A stretch of 64,000 nucleotides of DNA from Nectonema munidae (Eukaryota > Nematomorpha > Nectonematoida > Nectonematidae): assembly GCA_030549495.1 (NCBI GenBank), contig JAUIRK010000196.1:62001-126000 (forward strand), in the 5' to 3' direction. Numbering within the stretch: position 1 is the first letter of the stretch; every line of letters starts with the position of its first letter. Positions 11,458-23,470 of this stretch are shown here, piece by piece. The notes under the pieces are model-generated. The model was not told the DNA's origin. It ran no database searches and saw only the letters and a list, made by a program, of their open reading frames with translations. Made by a program: the position numbers and the translations under genes.

Positions 11458-12489
11458 CTAAAGATGAGATGTAAAAAATCTGTCAAGATAAATACCACCC
11501 CTGATGGGAGATTGCCTTTCTACTAGACGCTTACAGATTTCTAGACTTGAAAAATATTCCCGATCAATTAATCCTGAAACATAAATTTCGGGCTTCATAA
11601 CATAAAATGTGTTAGAATCATTAAGATGGTAGAACTTTAAGCCATAATGCCCCTTTTTAGGGTCGTACACTTTAGAGAACACCAGAAATTTACTAATTGT
11701 CGTCTATAGTTACAGCATCAAGTGGTGTCCAAAATTTATGGCATTTTTCAAAAAAGTTATTATGAATACGCCTAATGGCTGCTAGTTTGTCTGAAGGCTC
11801 TCTAGTGGCGCATCTCAAAGCGTATAAAAATTTTGATGAATTGGAACATCCTTCTGCCGAGTGCAGCACGTAAGAAAGGATCTCCATCATTGGAAAAAGG
11901 GCTTTAGTCGCAATTCTTTGGTCTTTTGATTGTCCCAAAAAAATTAGACAACCAAAATAGGCAAGCAAATCGCTTATAACAAACTTTTCATGACACCTTT
12001 CAAATCCAACCACTTAGAGGGGACTCTTTCCTAGAATCATAGAGTTTCTTATATCTCACATAAAGATTTATAGAAAAATAAACTTACTTGTAATTATCAT
12101 CTGCTTTTTGTGAGTCATCTCGTATATATGAGAAACCAAAGGAGGGTCAAAAAACAAATCAAAAATTTTATCAATTTCCTTCAAGTTTTTGCATCATCAG
12201 AAGGTCCATATGGACGTGAAGAGATATCTCTACAGTTTCTAGCTTGAGATCTACCTCTTGAAGATTGTTGAGGCTCCCAGAAGAACTGTGTTCCATCTGG
12301 AGCTTTAAGAGAAATATCTTCGGCGTCAAATACTTCTTCTAATTCCACTGCTTCTAGATTACTCTCACCTGTATAAATATCAGATGCTTCAGAATCTGAA
12401 ATTGATGAAAATGATTCATTTTCTTCAGAAGAACTTGTTGTCAGAGGTGATGATGATGATGATAAAAATTCCATGCGAAATAAGAACAA
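11458..12489 (-). pseudogene. piggyBac transposase, decayed copy A
   Basis: Three minus-strand blocks in order. 12489-12181 is a Ser/Glu/Asp-rich N-terminus, typical of piggyBac, ending CRDISSRPYGPSDDA. 12013-11693 carries SDLLAYFGCLIFLGQSK and ends LDAVTIDDN, the region of the first catalytic Asp. 11682-11458 carries KKGHYGLKFYHLNDSNTFYV, then PEIYVSG and IYLDRFFTSHL, the DDE_Tnp_1_7 signature. A GTAAGT...TTCTAG segment between the first two blocks looks like a short intron, but stops and frameshifts remain, and the C-terminal part including the cysteine-rich tail is missing. Two further copies lie at 25483 and 59622. Nuclear cut-and-paste transposase, TTAA target. Confidence 0.7.
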
Positions 12490-12762
12490 TAGAGAAAATT
12501 ATTCAACAACAAATTGTTGGTAAAAGTTATGGATCAATGCATAGATAAGCTTTCATCAATAAATGATAAACATTGAATTCATGCGAAGATTACGGTCAGA
12601 AAATATCACAGATGAAGAAAAAAATCAATTATAAGAATGTGCACAGAATGAAGATGGAAAAAAGATAAACAACTTGCATTTATTGGTTTCGATATTTTAC
12701 TAACCTGATAGGAAAGTAGAGAAAGAGAGAAAAATATGGGATAACGTATTATAAAGAGAAAA

Positions 12763-12987
<225 letters not shown>

Positions 12988-13496
12988 CCGGCGCGCGCAT
13001 ACAAACTAGCTAAGCTAGTATATATATAATACACTGACACACATATAACATACATATTTTGAAACTATAAATTTGGAGCAAAAACTATTCTTTTGTTCAA
13101 GATTGAATTTTATAAATTTTTCAAATAAAATTTTTAAATTTTGATTTTGATAGGATATAAAAGTAATGAAGAAGAATAGTTTATTAAAAATTCTATAAAA
13201 ATGCTATTGTACATAACAAAACAAAAACAGAATGGATAGAAAAAGGTGCTGAAAGGTCATTGAACCATAAGAAATATTTATAAAAAAAAGGGGAGAGGTG
13301 AAACCCCCCCGTCAATAACCTACAATTTATAATAAAAATGTATCAAAAAAATTTCAAAAAAAAGTAAAGATACGCTTCTAGATGTTTCAGGAACAGTCAA
13401 GAAAATCAAGTGGAATAATGCAATGATTTGAATTTAATTTGAGTTATAGAACAAGAGGAGGTCTTGAAAACCCCCTACCCCTCGTAAATAATAGAG

Positions 13497-13760
13497 TTGA
13501 AATATGTCATAATTCATCATTCAAATGTTAATAGTTTTGTAAATAGTATATTCTATATGAAAAAGCGTATGGGCTTTTTTCTCCATTACTGTGTCCTTTG
13601 TGTAAGTAAAATGTGTCCTGCGAAGGTTAACAAACATAATTTTTTGGCACCCAGTCCAAAAGCTAATGCCAAAAATGTGAAAGATGCAATAAAATATTTT
13701 GGCCTTTTCTTCACGGAGAATATGGTTAGGTCATTTATGAATTCAATAGAGAAAGATTAA
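13497..13760 (+). pseudogene. possible transposase N-terminal fragment
   Basis: Short ORF ending with KDAIKYFGLFFTENMVRSF. The FFTENMV pattern is like the start of the piggyBac transposase domain (FFTxxM). The same nucleotide block, AATAAAATATTTTGGCC, recurs near 45780 followed by degraded codons. There is no surrounding transposase, so this is at best a relic. Confidence 0.3.
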
Positions 13761-14193
13761 AATTACAGGTAATATTCAACTTCGTTTCTACATTCAATCG
13801 AGCATTTCCTGGCTTCATTCGCTTGTCTTTTATATATCGGCAATCAAAAGTAAAATATCTCTTCAGAAAAGTGCGCAAGTCCATTTTTGAAAGCTGCAGT
13901 TAGTAGAGATGTGTTTATTATCATTCGTACTTTCATAGGATTTGATTCAAAGAAAGAAAGCGAAAATTCTGTTAGATAAATAAATTTCTGGAAAATTGTC
14001 ACCAATATTAGACTCCAACAAACTGTGTAACTATAGATGAGCTATAGAATTTTTATCTTTTTTCTTGTGAAATATTTCAAACTCGATTTTTAGATAACGA
14101 GTATTTTAAATTTGCTAATATTGTCAAGAGATTCGTTTTGTGCTTATCCGCTGCCTATAGATTTATGTTGACATATTTTTCATATGTCATTAA

Positions 14194-14201
14194 CTGTGTA
14201 T
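14194..14201. repeat. 8-bp target duplication, left (hAT)
   Basis: CTGTGTAT, repeated exactly at 19612-19619 on the other side of the hAT element. Confidence 0.8.
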
Positions 14202-14504
14202 TAGGGTGCTTTTTGCTGCTATGGTAAAAATTCAAGTTTTCAAATATAAACTTGCACAACCATTTAAATAATGAGGTTACATATAAAAATAAGATATTCT
14301 AAGTTTTATTGAGATAAAATAAAATTTAGTAGTTACGCGAGGCGCTCAAACACTCTTTATAAGGGTATTTTAGCTAAATTAAAATGAAAAACTCCTTTGA
14401 TAAAAACTATTTCAAGAAATACTCATCAAAAAGTATAAAAACAATTTTTAATGAAATGATGCTTTAGGATACATAATTTGCCTTTATAAAAGAGTTTTTT
14501 TTAG

Positions 14505-16129
14505 GCCTTTGGGTATTTCAATCTGTTTTCCTCCATTATTTCAACAAGATACTGAACTTGAGCCTCGTCCCTTGTTCTTCCAGCTTTTGTGAAATCTTAA
14601 ATCAGAGCGACACCTCTTTCTGCTGCATCATTTGCTACATTTAAAGAGTCAACTCTCTGTTTTGCTTTCACATATGAATCAAATGTTTTCCATTTTGATG
14701 GATCGTTTTCCTCAAGAAAGTCTTATGGGAGTTCAAAAAGAGAGAAAAGATTCTTAGTTTGGGTGGAGCAAAAATCAGACAGTTTCTTTCCCTCTGGGTT
14801 GGGAAGCCAGATTTTTCGAGGTGAATCCTCTGAGCCCTCTCTACATTATTCATGTTTCTCACAATGGAAATCTTTTCTGAAGAATTTAATCTGTCATCAA
14901 AGAGTGCAAGACCAACGTTGACTTCACTTAGGTACCACAAATGACAGCTCATTTTAATGTAAGCAGTTAGATTTGAGGACTTAAGGGTTTGAAGTAAAAC
15001 TTCATTGGATTCTTTGGAGCAGAAGCAGCATTTCGAGCGTCAAACCAAGCCCTAATATAGTGCTTAGCAACAAAAAGACAAACCTGCTTCATCCCTGTAG
15101 TTAGGCATTCTATGCAGCATGCATTTCTGCTTGATGACTCAAATTTTTTGAGAAAATTTAAGAACTGCTTTTGAAACATCCAGATCTTAAAACAATAAAT
15201 TGCACGGGCCATCCAGCGTGCTCGATGAGCAGCACCGGGCGTCATGAATCTGGGAACTTTATGGCCAGAAGGAACCTCTCCAAGAAATATGATCGTTAGT
15301 TGAAGAAGTTGTTTGTAGTCGTCTCGGGGATGGCTTTGTTTTAAGAGTTCTTGGGCATACTGAATAATAGAATCGGCTCATGGCTTGATATCGTTGACTG
15401 TGCTTCTGTCATCAGCTGCAGTGATGTACTCTGCTAAGAGGCCAGATGTTTGTTTCTTCCGCTTTTGAGGTTTTCAGCATTGAAATTGCAAGAATTTTTG
15501 AAATTCCATCTCCAGTGACCAAAATTGGCAGTCTGTCAATTCTAACTTTTCCAGTTAGATTCAGCATCAGCTTGGAATCCCTCAGGGGAGTGTCAATCTT
15601 AAAGCTTTGCTTTATTTCTTCAGTACGTTGCTTCCTATGCTTAAAACGAGTGGACCAAATGGCACTTGGACTAAGAGAAAGATTATTGATGTCTTGTCCA
15701 AATTGCTTGGCAAATATAATTAAAACACGACTTGCAGCACGATCGCTAATGAGAGTTCTATCCAAGGCCTAAGCTACTTCCGATGAAACTGAATGTGTCC
15801 CACGCTTTCTTTTCTGAGGCTGGGAATCAAAGGTAGATTGGTTAAGCGAAAAAGATGATTGTTTATTGGGGCTGGATTCAGTAGAGCTCGAAGAGCAGGA
15901 GGAAGAGAAAGATTTGAGGCTGGTTGTTTCTGAAACTGCGAGCATCTCCTGAATTGCTTTATGTTCCCTCTTCAACTCTCCTTCCTTGTTTTTTAATTTT
16001 TTGGGAAGTCCTGGCAGTTTTAAAGTCGAGGCTTCCTATCTTTCCTGGACGCCCCTTTTCACGTTGGAAAACAAGAAACTCTCTATGCTCGTCGATTGTT
16101 ATACGGTTCATAGCATTAGCGTGAGCTAT
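14505..16129 (-). pseudogene. hAT-like transposase, C-terminal part
   Basis: Minus-strand blocks in order: LFDIAHANAMNRITIDEHRE and QREKGRPGKIG (16129-15960); a Ser-rich linker (about 15930-15800); ISDRAASRVLIIFAKQFGQD then LTGKVRIDRLPILVTG (15765-15412); HPRDDYKQLLQLTIIFLGEV and PGAAHRARWMARAIYCFKIW (15340-15170); HLWYLSE (about 14945); NDAAERGVALI and EAQVQYLVEIMEENRLKYP (14640-14520). I recognise this order from a high-copy family of unnamed arthropod proteins. Compared with it, the stretch between ILVTG and DDYKQLLQL lacks about 150-200 residues that should hold the FDTT-SNTG and CRHH motifs, the presumed catalytic core. Stops and frameshifts are also present, so it is inactive. Confidence 0.65.
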
Positions 16130-16138
16130 GTCAAAAAG
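16130..16138. repeat. 9-bp target duplication, left (MULE)
   Basis: GTCAAAAAG, exactly repeated at 18851-18859. Nine bases is the usual size for Mutator-like elements. Confidence 0.85.
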
Positions 16139-16245
16139 CGTGCTACGACATTTCATCACACGACACTTCATCACACGACACTTTATCATAACGACACTTC
16201 ATCACGCGACATTTTATTATACACGACATATTATCACAACCAAAT
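16139..16245. repeat. MULE left inverted arm, tandem 15-bp units
   Basis: Units in order begin GACATTTCATCACAC, GACACTTCATCACAC, GACACTTTATCATAAC, GACACTTCATCACGC, then more diverged inwards. The outer units are best conserved. Confidence 0.85.
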
Positions 16246-16912
16246 ATAAAATAATTATTCGCCTACATTTACCACAACATCGTTGGTCTTATGATCCCTG
16301 CCACGAAAAATTTAACCTCCCTGTCGTACTCTGATACAGGGTATTAAGATATATTATTATAACTAACCCATTGAAGTTATGCTCATTTTATTAATATAAA
16401 TACTGTAGACTAAAAATATAGGGTAAATATTTAACTCAAAAATCAAAATTTAAATCTTCATTCAATTACATCTATTTTTATTTATAATTACTACGTTATG
16501 TCAAGTTAGGTTTGAAAAAGATCACTATAATACAAAGTATGCCTTACAACTGGTCCTTAATTTGTGTATAATATCGTTCATATTTTGTCAAAAATATAAT
16601 ATTTACAAATTCTTCAAAGAAAAATATATATTTCAAAGAAAAATATTTCAATTAAATGGAGTTTGCTTGCTTTATTAAAACTATTTGTCGATGTCAGATA
16701 CGAGCATTAAATCGAGGGATTCCCAAAGAACAAATCCTTTCTATATAATTTTACGGTAGTGTATGGGTTTGCGGTAAATTGAGGGACGGTAATGCGTCTG
16801 AAAACTATATATATATCGTTTGGAAAAAAATTACAAAATGAAAGTACTATAATTTGATTTATTTGTATAAGAAATAATTTACAATAAAAATTGCCATACT
16901 TATAAAAAAAAA

Positions 16913-18326
16913 CTACTTACACGCAGAATACTGAATAGCTCTAAGGTATGTCATGATATCAGTCTGTGCGAACAGACTAGCTATGCTTTTAATCTTCTCC
17001 TTAATAGAAAGATATTTTTTATTAGTCGGTAGAGGTGCACCTGTTATTCCTTGAGTTAAATTCAAACGTTGAAAAGCAATATCTTTGTAAATACCGTTTA
17101 GGAAATACCAAATTGTTGGGTGGCTGCATTGGAATAAATATTGCAAAGAGTAATGCCATCCCTCTACAGCATTTGTAGTTCGAGCCACACCTTCCACACA
17201 ATTTTCAAAATGATTCCACTTTGAAATAGGAAAAAGGGGATTCCTTGCTGCTCCATTTCTTCTGTATCCTCTTCTTATGTAGGTGTTTTCAAAGTATGTC
17301 AGAAGCTGAGTAACTTTATCATTTTCAGACATATGTTCCTTTAAAGTGTCAAATGCATTTTCAACAAAGTTTGTCGGGACTAAAGAAAATGCAGGTAAAC
17401 AAAGAATCAGTGTGCTTAATTAATTCATTATCACTTTCCATTTCGGATTTCATTCCCAACTGAACGGCTTTTTTATAAACATTCTGCGAAAGATGGAAAA
17501 AACAACCTTTGATTTCTGTGTTCGGAAAAGCATACTGAAATTCAGTCATTGCAGCTATTTCAAAATCTAGAAGAATTTGTTCAGGATTGGCACAAGAAAC
17601 AATATTCTTCATTGCGTTAATCATTTTTCTATAAGTATTTCTACTTTTGTTTTTCAGAAGAGCATACTTTCCTGCTGGATTACGCCCTTCTCCAAAATGA
17701 AAATGAAGAGTATACAACTGATAAAATAAACATGGTACAACTTTAAAAGTACCATCAGCAATCCATAGTCTGGCACGTGACAAACAAGACACAACTTCAT
17801 TATGTCCAAATATAATAATTCTTTCGGTATCGTCAATGCCAGAATCATACAATAAATTGTCTCTAAACTTACCTGTTATTTCAAAATTTGTTGAAGTTGG
17901 CAAAAGTGGTAATGTGTTAAATCTTCCTTTAGATCGTTGTAATGTTCGAATTAGGCTTGGCTTCTTTGGTATTCGCATCATGGATGAGGTTGATATATCT
18001 TGACAATATTCACTAGAGACAATCATTGGAGCTGCTCCCACTTTTTTCATTGCAATTTTCATTTTGTTCACTGCTAATTTTGCGCAGATTTTTTCTCTGT
18101 CCAAATAATGGGAATGTTCAGATTTGGGTGAGGAAATTACACGTTCTCCAAACGTTGTAATAAACGCATTACATTTCTTTTTTTGGTATTCTGAGCATCC
18201 CCAACGGATAGAATTATCTTTGTTTTTTCGATGTTTATAATATTCGCAATTATTGAATATTGCAGTTTCCTTTCCCTTGGAAGTTGTTCCAAACTTACAA
18301 AAATATTCAACATCATTTGTATCCAT
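16913..18326 (-). pseudogene. MULE transposase with N-terminal FLYWCH finger, one frameshift
   Basis: I take the start at the ATG at 18326 (MDTNDVEYFCKF); the reading frame runs 31 codons further upstream but that part is low-complexity hydrophobic. Residues about 15-75 form a FLYWCH-type zinc finger: aromatic FNNCEYYKHR, then RWGCSEYQKKKC, then HSH. The MULE core follows: LWIADGTFKVVP with a catalytic Asp, ILLDFEIAAM with the second, and IKGCFFHLSQNVYKK, the C-H pair. The frame breaks near 17400 and resumes to 16913 (LVPTNFVENAF, then NAVEGWH). One indel therefore separates a full-length protein of about 465 residues from this copy, which could be a recent loss or a sequencing error. Nuclear cut-and-paste transposase. 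Confidence 0.8.
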
Positions 18327-18734
18327 TTTAAATGTTAATAAGGCAAAAACTTTTATTTTGACATAAAAAAAATAGAAGGGAGTAAAAGTTAAAAGTAAAA
18401 GATTTGAAGATATTCTCAAGAAGAAAAAACTAACAAGGAAGTATTAGTGAGTAGAATGGGAAAATATTTAAAAGATTATCTATACAACAACCTGTAAAAA
18501 TGTATCATATATACTTCAAGTTGTACACTTTTCACTTCCTGTTTAGCTGTTAAAGTATCTCATATATAATTAGAAGATTATCAACAACATGCCCATGAAA
18601 AAGCTTATCATACCTAGGTAAAATTCTCCAGATAATATAATGCTCTAATACTTTTATCTTGACTATTTATCTATGCTGATGTTTTAATCTTTTACAACAT
18701 ATAGGAAATTTAAATGATAAAAAGCTTCTCTGAT

Positions 18735-18850
18735 TATGTGATGAAGTGTCGCTATGATGAAATGTCGTGTGATGAAGTGTCGTTATGATGAAATGTCGTG
18801 TGATGAAGTGTCGCGTGATGAAGTGTCGTGTGATGAAATGTCATGAGACC
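18735..18850. repeat. MULE right inverted arm, tandem 15-bp units
   Basis: Array of TGTGATGAAGTGTCG-type units, the reverse complement of the left arm, with variation among CGTGTGATG, CGCGTGATG and CGTTATGATG versions. Confidence 0.85.
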
Positions 18851-18859
18851 GTCAAAAAG
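18851..18859. repeat. 9-bp target duplication, right (MULE)
   Basis: GTCAAAAAG, identical to 16130-16138. Confidence 0.85.
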
Positions 18860-19190
18860 CTCTTCCAAGTCCGTTTTGAAATTTTGCTGTTTTTCTATAT
18901 TAGTAGCAGTCTTGCGATGAATGCTTTTTTTTAAAACTTTGCCAAGTTGTGTGTAATTTTCGCACATGGAATACCACTGCAGGAAGATGTTTTGTAGGAA
19001 TCCCCTCTGTAGACCAGATGTTCATTACATCTAGTGCTGTCTGATTCACACTTTTAGTTAAAGTCTCATTCATTTCCACGTGGAGAAACATCAAATATCG
19101 GAGAACTTCTCCCTTAGAAGGAAGCTTATGACCAGGGATTGTTGGATTAGGAGATCCAATAAGCCATAGAGCTTTTTTTTATCTAGTTAG
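18860..19190 (-). pseudogene. hAT-like transposase, N-terminal part
   Basis: Minus-strand text includes GSPNPTIPGHKLPSKGEVLR, MNETLTKSVNQTALDVMNIW, STEGIPTKH and KTDLEELF. It stops exactly at the MULE target duplication and continues on the far side at 16129. The PGHKLPSKG motif is the conserved N-terminal landmark of this family as I remember it. A frameshift lies near 18910-18965. Confidence 0.6.
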
Positions 19191-19611
19191 GCCATTAAAT
19201 TTTTTTTACAAATTTATGATCTAAAAAAAACAACGGAATTAATTGTACCAAATTTTTTACAAATCAAAATGTAATTTTTAAATATTTTTTTGCGTCATCC
19301 CATGAAAACAGTTGCAAAAAACTTACCGGTTAAAAAGTTATAAGTGGCTATAATGCAAGAATAAACCTAAATATACGATTTAAACGATCAAAACAAGGGC
19401 TCTGATGATTCAAACATAACTTTCAATAGATTTAAAGGAAGAACAAAAACAAAGTTTCTCGCAATTTTATGTCACTTTACAAAGCTTGCGCAAGTTCAAG
19501 AAATTGACCAAGATAAAAAAAATTTTAACACAATGATTTTGAACGGAAACCTCACTGATTGACAGGTTGTGCAAATGAAAATTTCAACATTCATTTTTCA
19601 TAAGCACCCTA

Positions 19612-19619
19612 CTGTGTAT
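19612..19619. repeat. 8-bp target duplication, right (hAT)
   Basis: CTGTGTAT, identical to 14194-14201. Confidence 0.8.
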
Positions 19620-21937
19620 ATTGCGGAAAAAATAAAAATTCTTCAATTTGTGGTACGGTTAGGAAGGATAAAGATTTTTAAAATCTAAAAATTTTTGGAG
19701 ATGTAATGGTACCCAGTGCGCTATTCATCGCGAAGCCTTAATAATGAAAACCATACCAAATGAGTTGAAAAATGTTCTCATTGAAATTAAGATTTCATTG
19801 AAGCAAATGTTTTTAACTCTTGTTTGTTTTCTGAGTTATGAAAAGAAAATTATTACGATTTGAAAAATCTTGCTACACCCAAAAGTGAGAAGCCTTTCCA
19901 AATTAAAAGTTTTGAAGCGATATTATGGAAAGAAATACAGAAATTTCAGCAAAGCAAACTATATATGAGTGTAAAATTTTCTAATGTCCTTTTTATATAT
20001 TCGAATCATTTTTAGTGAAGATATAAATCACACATTTTAAACGTTTTTTAGTACAGTAGTTTGTATCTTGATTTATTTTTTTAAATGCGACTCCAAGATA
20101 TTAAAAAATTATAAAGAGAAAGCACGCTGAAATTTTTTAGAAAGTTTGTGAACCACTGTTCTTGATCAACAAGAGAACAAAATCATTCAAATATGATAGA
20201 TCCCTACTCATCGGATGTAATTAAGTCTTTATCCCTCCTTATTACCAATTATTAAAACGGATGGTCACAGCCTATCTACATAGTCTATCGCTAGATATGC
20301 TATACTCTAACCAAGTGAAGGTTTTATACCATGACTAGATCATATCTTTTATAAATCTTTAGGACACAGAATCTTTGGTTGAGCTTGTATTTGATGTTCG
20401 AAGATTAAAAATCTTCTCAGTATGGAAAGAGTTGTATTAGAAGACTCATTGGTAATACAGTGAGACGTCATTTATGAGACATTAGATTATTCGACAATCA
20501 GCTACCTGATACAATAGTGATTAGGAGCTAAAAGATTTTTCTTAGACTCTCATCTCACTAATTGTCATCAAATGAATTGGTTAGGTGTATTGATTACTCT
20601 GTACTGAGATGCCTTGTTGTTTAAAATAAAGTTTTAAAATTTTTAGCAACGAAATGATACCAAACTTGATTAGTATCACAAAAAAACAAATTATCTTATA
20701 ATTTTCATATTCTACCTACACATATATCCAGATAGTAAAGTAAATTGTCTGAAAATACATTTAGGACTTGAACTATGCATATGCTAATTTTAATTCTTAA
20801 TATCATGTAGAGGTTAAATTATGTGAAAAATCCAGTTTTACATACAATACTTGCCATAAAAATAAATCATTAAACTAAAAATAAGTTTTCTCTCCAAAGA
20901 GAATTAATCTGGTATTATTTTCCGATAGTGCTTTTCCTAACTACAGCCTGTTCATTGCCAATAAATTGAGTTAGGGACGATACATAAATGACGTTTCCGA
21001 ACATTTTTAGGATTTTTAACAGCCCATCGTGATTTTTACCTCCTCCCCCGCTCTATTTTATAATTCAGAACATCTAGAATTAGTGTACACCCCCCTCCTG
21101 GTAGGGAACATTACATATGTATGATTCCTTAAGATATTTATTCTAACCGTTTAGTCTTGTCACAAAGAAGAGCACTAAATGCGACATAGAGCGATATTTC
21201 TTTGAAAGTTATAAGGTAGGAGGGCGGCTGAAAATATATATATAGTTAATAACATCAATTTAAGTATTAATTATACATAAGAGCCTCTTGAAAATTATTT
21301 AAAATTGCTATCGAATCTGAAAAAGTTTATAATTGAAAAGATATTAACCTACTTATAGTAAAATATCAAAAAATTGATTGTAATCTAAAATTTCTGATCC
21401 ATTTTGTAAGAATATTTAAAAATGTCCTCAATTATAAATCAACTGATCGCAGAGACTGAACAAAGCAGTTACACTATATAAGTGGCTGGGGCATTACAGA
21501 AGGTAAGGTCCTGTGATACACTGAAATTTCGACTTTGGTCGCCGTTTATGACAGACATGGTAGAAATACAGGAATATATGATAGCTTAAATTTAGCTTTT
21601 TATAAGGTTCCACAGATTTATAAAAGATTGTAACATCTTTCTAACAAGTTTATTTAATCCATTCACGTATTTTTACTATATTATTTTACGATTATTACAA
21701 TTTTACAAATGTATCCATTTTATTGACAGAATATAAAAAATAATAAAATTTTTAATTAAATCTTCCAATTTTACTTAATATCATTTTTGTTGCAATAATA
21801 AAATGTAAACATTTATTATTACAAATTCAATTTATTTTCTCCTATTTCTAGTTTTATCTGCAAATAAAGCAATTTTGAAAATAAACTTATTCTTTGTTTT
21901 GTTCTATATATTTAGAGGTTTGGTATATCTAAGTTAT
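19620..21937. other. long AT-rich non-coding stretch
   Basis: No credible gene. Near 20140-20160 GTTTGTGAACCACTG looks like one end of a CAGTGGTTC-type hAT MITE, without a partner I can define. Confidence 0.4.
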
Positions 21938-21945
21938 GTACCAAA

Positions 21946-22859
21946 TAGAGCCCTGCTCGGGTCGAAAAATTTTGTCCACACCCGTCCCAACCCGCATTTT
22001 GTGAATCTGCACCCGCATTTTATCAATTTGCGCCCGCAACTATTCAAACTGCGTTGCCCCGCCCCACCCCGCAAAAATAAAATATGCCTTATTAATTTTA
22101 GACCTGTACGCTGCATTAAAATCTTCGCACTCGTTCTGACTCACTTTTTTAAGTTTGCGGTTGCTCTAAGTTTCATTTAATGAATTTGCACCAGCTCTGC
22201 CAAGTATCTTATCAGTTTGTGTATACTCTGCTCCGCTCGGCATTTTATCTAGTTTTGTTTTCTGCAGGTATGTCTGCACCAATTCTCAAAATTAGCAATG
22301 TTTAAATCTTTACTAAATAGATGTTTAACCCTTTCAGGCACAATGGGACACCAGTGTCCAAAAATCGTCTGCTTAATTTATATAAAAACTCATTGAGAAA
22401 GAAAGCATACAATTTTTCTATGTTTCTTTATGCATTTAATTTTTTTTTGTTTCTTCTCTCACATTCTTATCTGGACAAGGCAATAACTCAAGCACTCGAC
22501 ATAAGAAGCTTTTATCTCTGTGACACAAGAAGCTTTTCTCTCTCTGTTCTGTCATACTCCATTCTTCTCTAACTCTGAAATCATTTGATCCATCATACAC
22601 ACATGCTTTTTTTTGTTTTGCAATTTTTGACATCGCACTTAGCTTTCTATTTTTTCATTTCATACTAATGTTCTTACTTCACAAATTCTCACTAACCCGC
22701 CTTTTTGATAAGGACAACCCGCATCCGCCCTGCCCCACACAAAATTTTCTTCAAATGAACCGCATCCGCCCCGCCCCACAAATAATATAATGTGAATAAC
22801 CCACATCCGCACCGCGAGTGGGGGTCCCGCATAATCCGTGTGGGTTACGCAGGGCTCTA
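21946..22859. mobile_element. non-autonomous hAT element, 914 bp
   Basis: Perfect 11-bp terminal inverted repeats, TAGAGCCCTGC (21946-21956) and GCAGGGCTCTA (22849-22859). Flanked by an exact 8-bp target duplication, GTACCAAA, at 21938-21945 and 22860-22867. The subterminal regions on both sides are rich in ACCCGCA / CCGCATCCGCCC motifs, far more GC-rich than the surroundings; such subterminal repeats are known transposase-binding sites in hAT elements. No transposase is encoded. Perfect ends suggest recent insertion. Confidence 0.9.
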
Positions 22860-22867
22860 GTACCAAA

Positions 22868-23470
22868 CAATATTTTCTGATTTAGACGATATTTTAAATT
22901 AAAAAAATATCTTAAATATGAGATTATTTTTCTTTAGAATATAGTAAAATTCAAATGTTTATATAAGACACCTTCCTGCAACAATAAAGATTCTGTAAAG
23001 TTACATTTTTCTATTTTTAGTATAGTTTTAGCTCAAAGACTATTCAAATATTATCTTTAATGTAAATCACGTTATTGACAATTACAATTTTTAAGAAATA
23101 TTTCATCAACTAAGTTTGCTGCTCCATTATTTTCACATCCTTATATAAGCGAAAAACGAATAAGGGACCGTCTATTTAGTATAATAAATAAGTACAAAGG
23201 CTGAATTCATAATAAAATTAAAAACTCTATCTATATTGTTTCTAATGAAAAACATGGAGACTTTGATTTTTTTTGGGAAATTGGAAAATAGATTGATATT
23301 TGCACTCGTTATTATACTCTAATTGCAAAATCTCAAATCGGAATTGTCGATGTAGTAGAAAAAAGATATTATATTTAAAATCCTAAAGCGTAACCTTATC
23401 AGAATCCTTTTTTAATTACTTCATCAGAAACAAATGGTACATGTAGAAAAATATTTAAGATAAAATTATA
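22868..23470. other. AT-rich non-coding stretch
   Basis: No supported feature. Confidence 0.4.

Larger units (their letters stand above)
16139..18850 (-). mobile_element. FLYWCH/MULE transposon with tandem-unit inverted repeats
   Basis: A complete element: exact 9-bp target duplications, inverted termini and a transposase gene. The left arm (16139-16245) and the right arm (18735-18850, inverted) are both arrays of a unit close to GACACTTCATCACAC, about 15 bp, five to seven copies each. The outermost 8 bases differ (CGTGCTAC versus GGTCTCAT), after which the arms match almost base for base for about 35 bp. Tandem-unit arms recall Drosophila Foldback elements, whose NOF partner is a MULE. The element sits inside the hAT copy at 14202-19611. 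Confidence 0.85.
14202..19611 (-). mobile_element. hAT-superfamily element split by a nested MULE
   Basis: Terminal inverted repeats are TAGGGTGCTT (14202-14211) and AAGCACCCTA (19602-19611), a perfect 10-bp pair. They are bordered by an 8-bp direct repeat, CTGTGTAT, the hAT hallmark. Coding remnants run on the minus strand at 19190-18860 and 16129-14505; between them a MULE (16139-18850) is inserted. Without it the element is about 2.7 kb. The sides of the insertion read as adjacent parts of one protein, ...DLEELF then FDIAHANAM. Order of events: the hAT element landed first, the MULE later. Confidence 0.8.

Noticed and set aside
13600-13760. Zinc-finger gene from the CVLCVSKMC string
   Set aside because: Isolated cysteines with no finger spacing or continuing gene; the only recognisable text is a transposase-like relic.
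15446-16334. Several plus-strand ORFs over the hAT remnant
   Set aside because: Antisense of recognised minus-strand transposase blocks, or translation of the MULE arm repeats.
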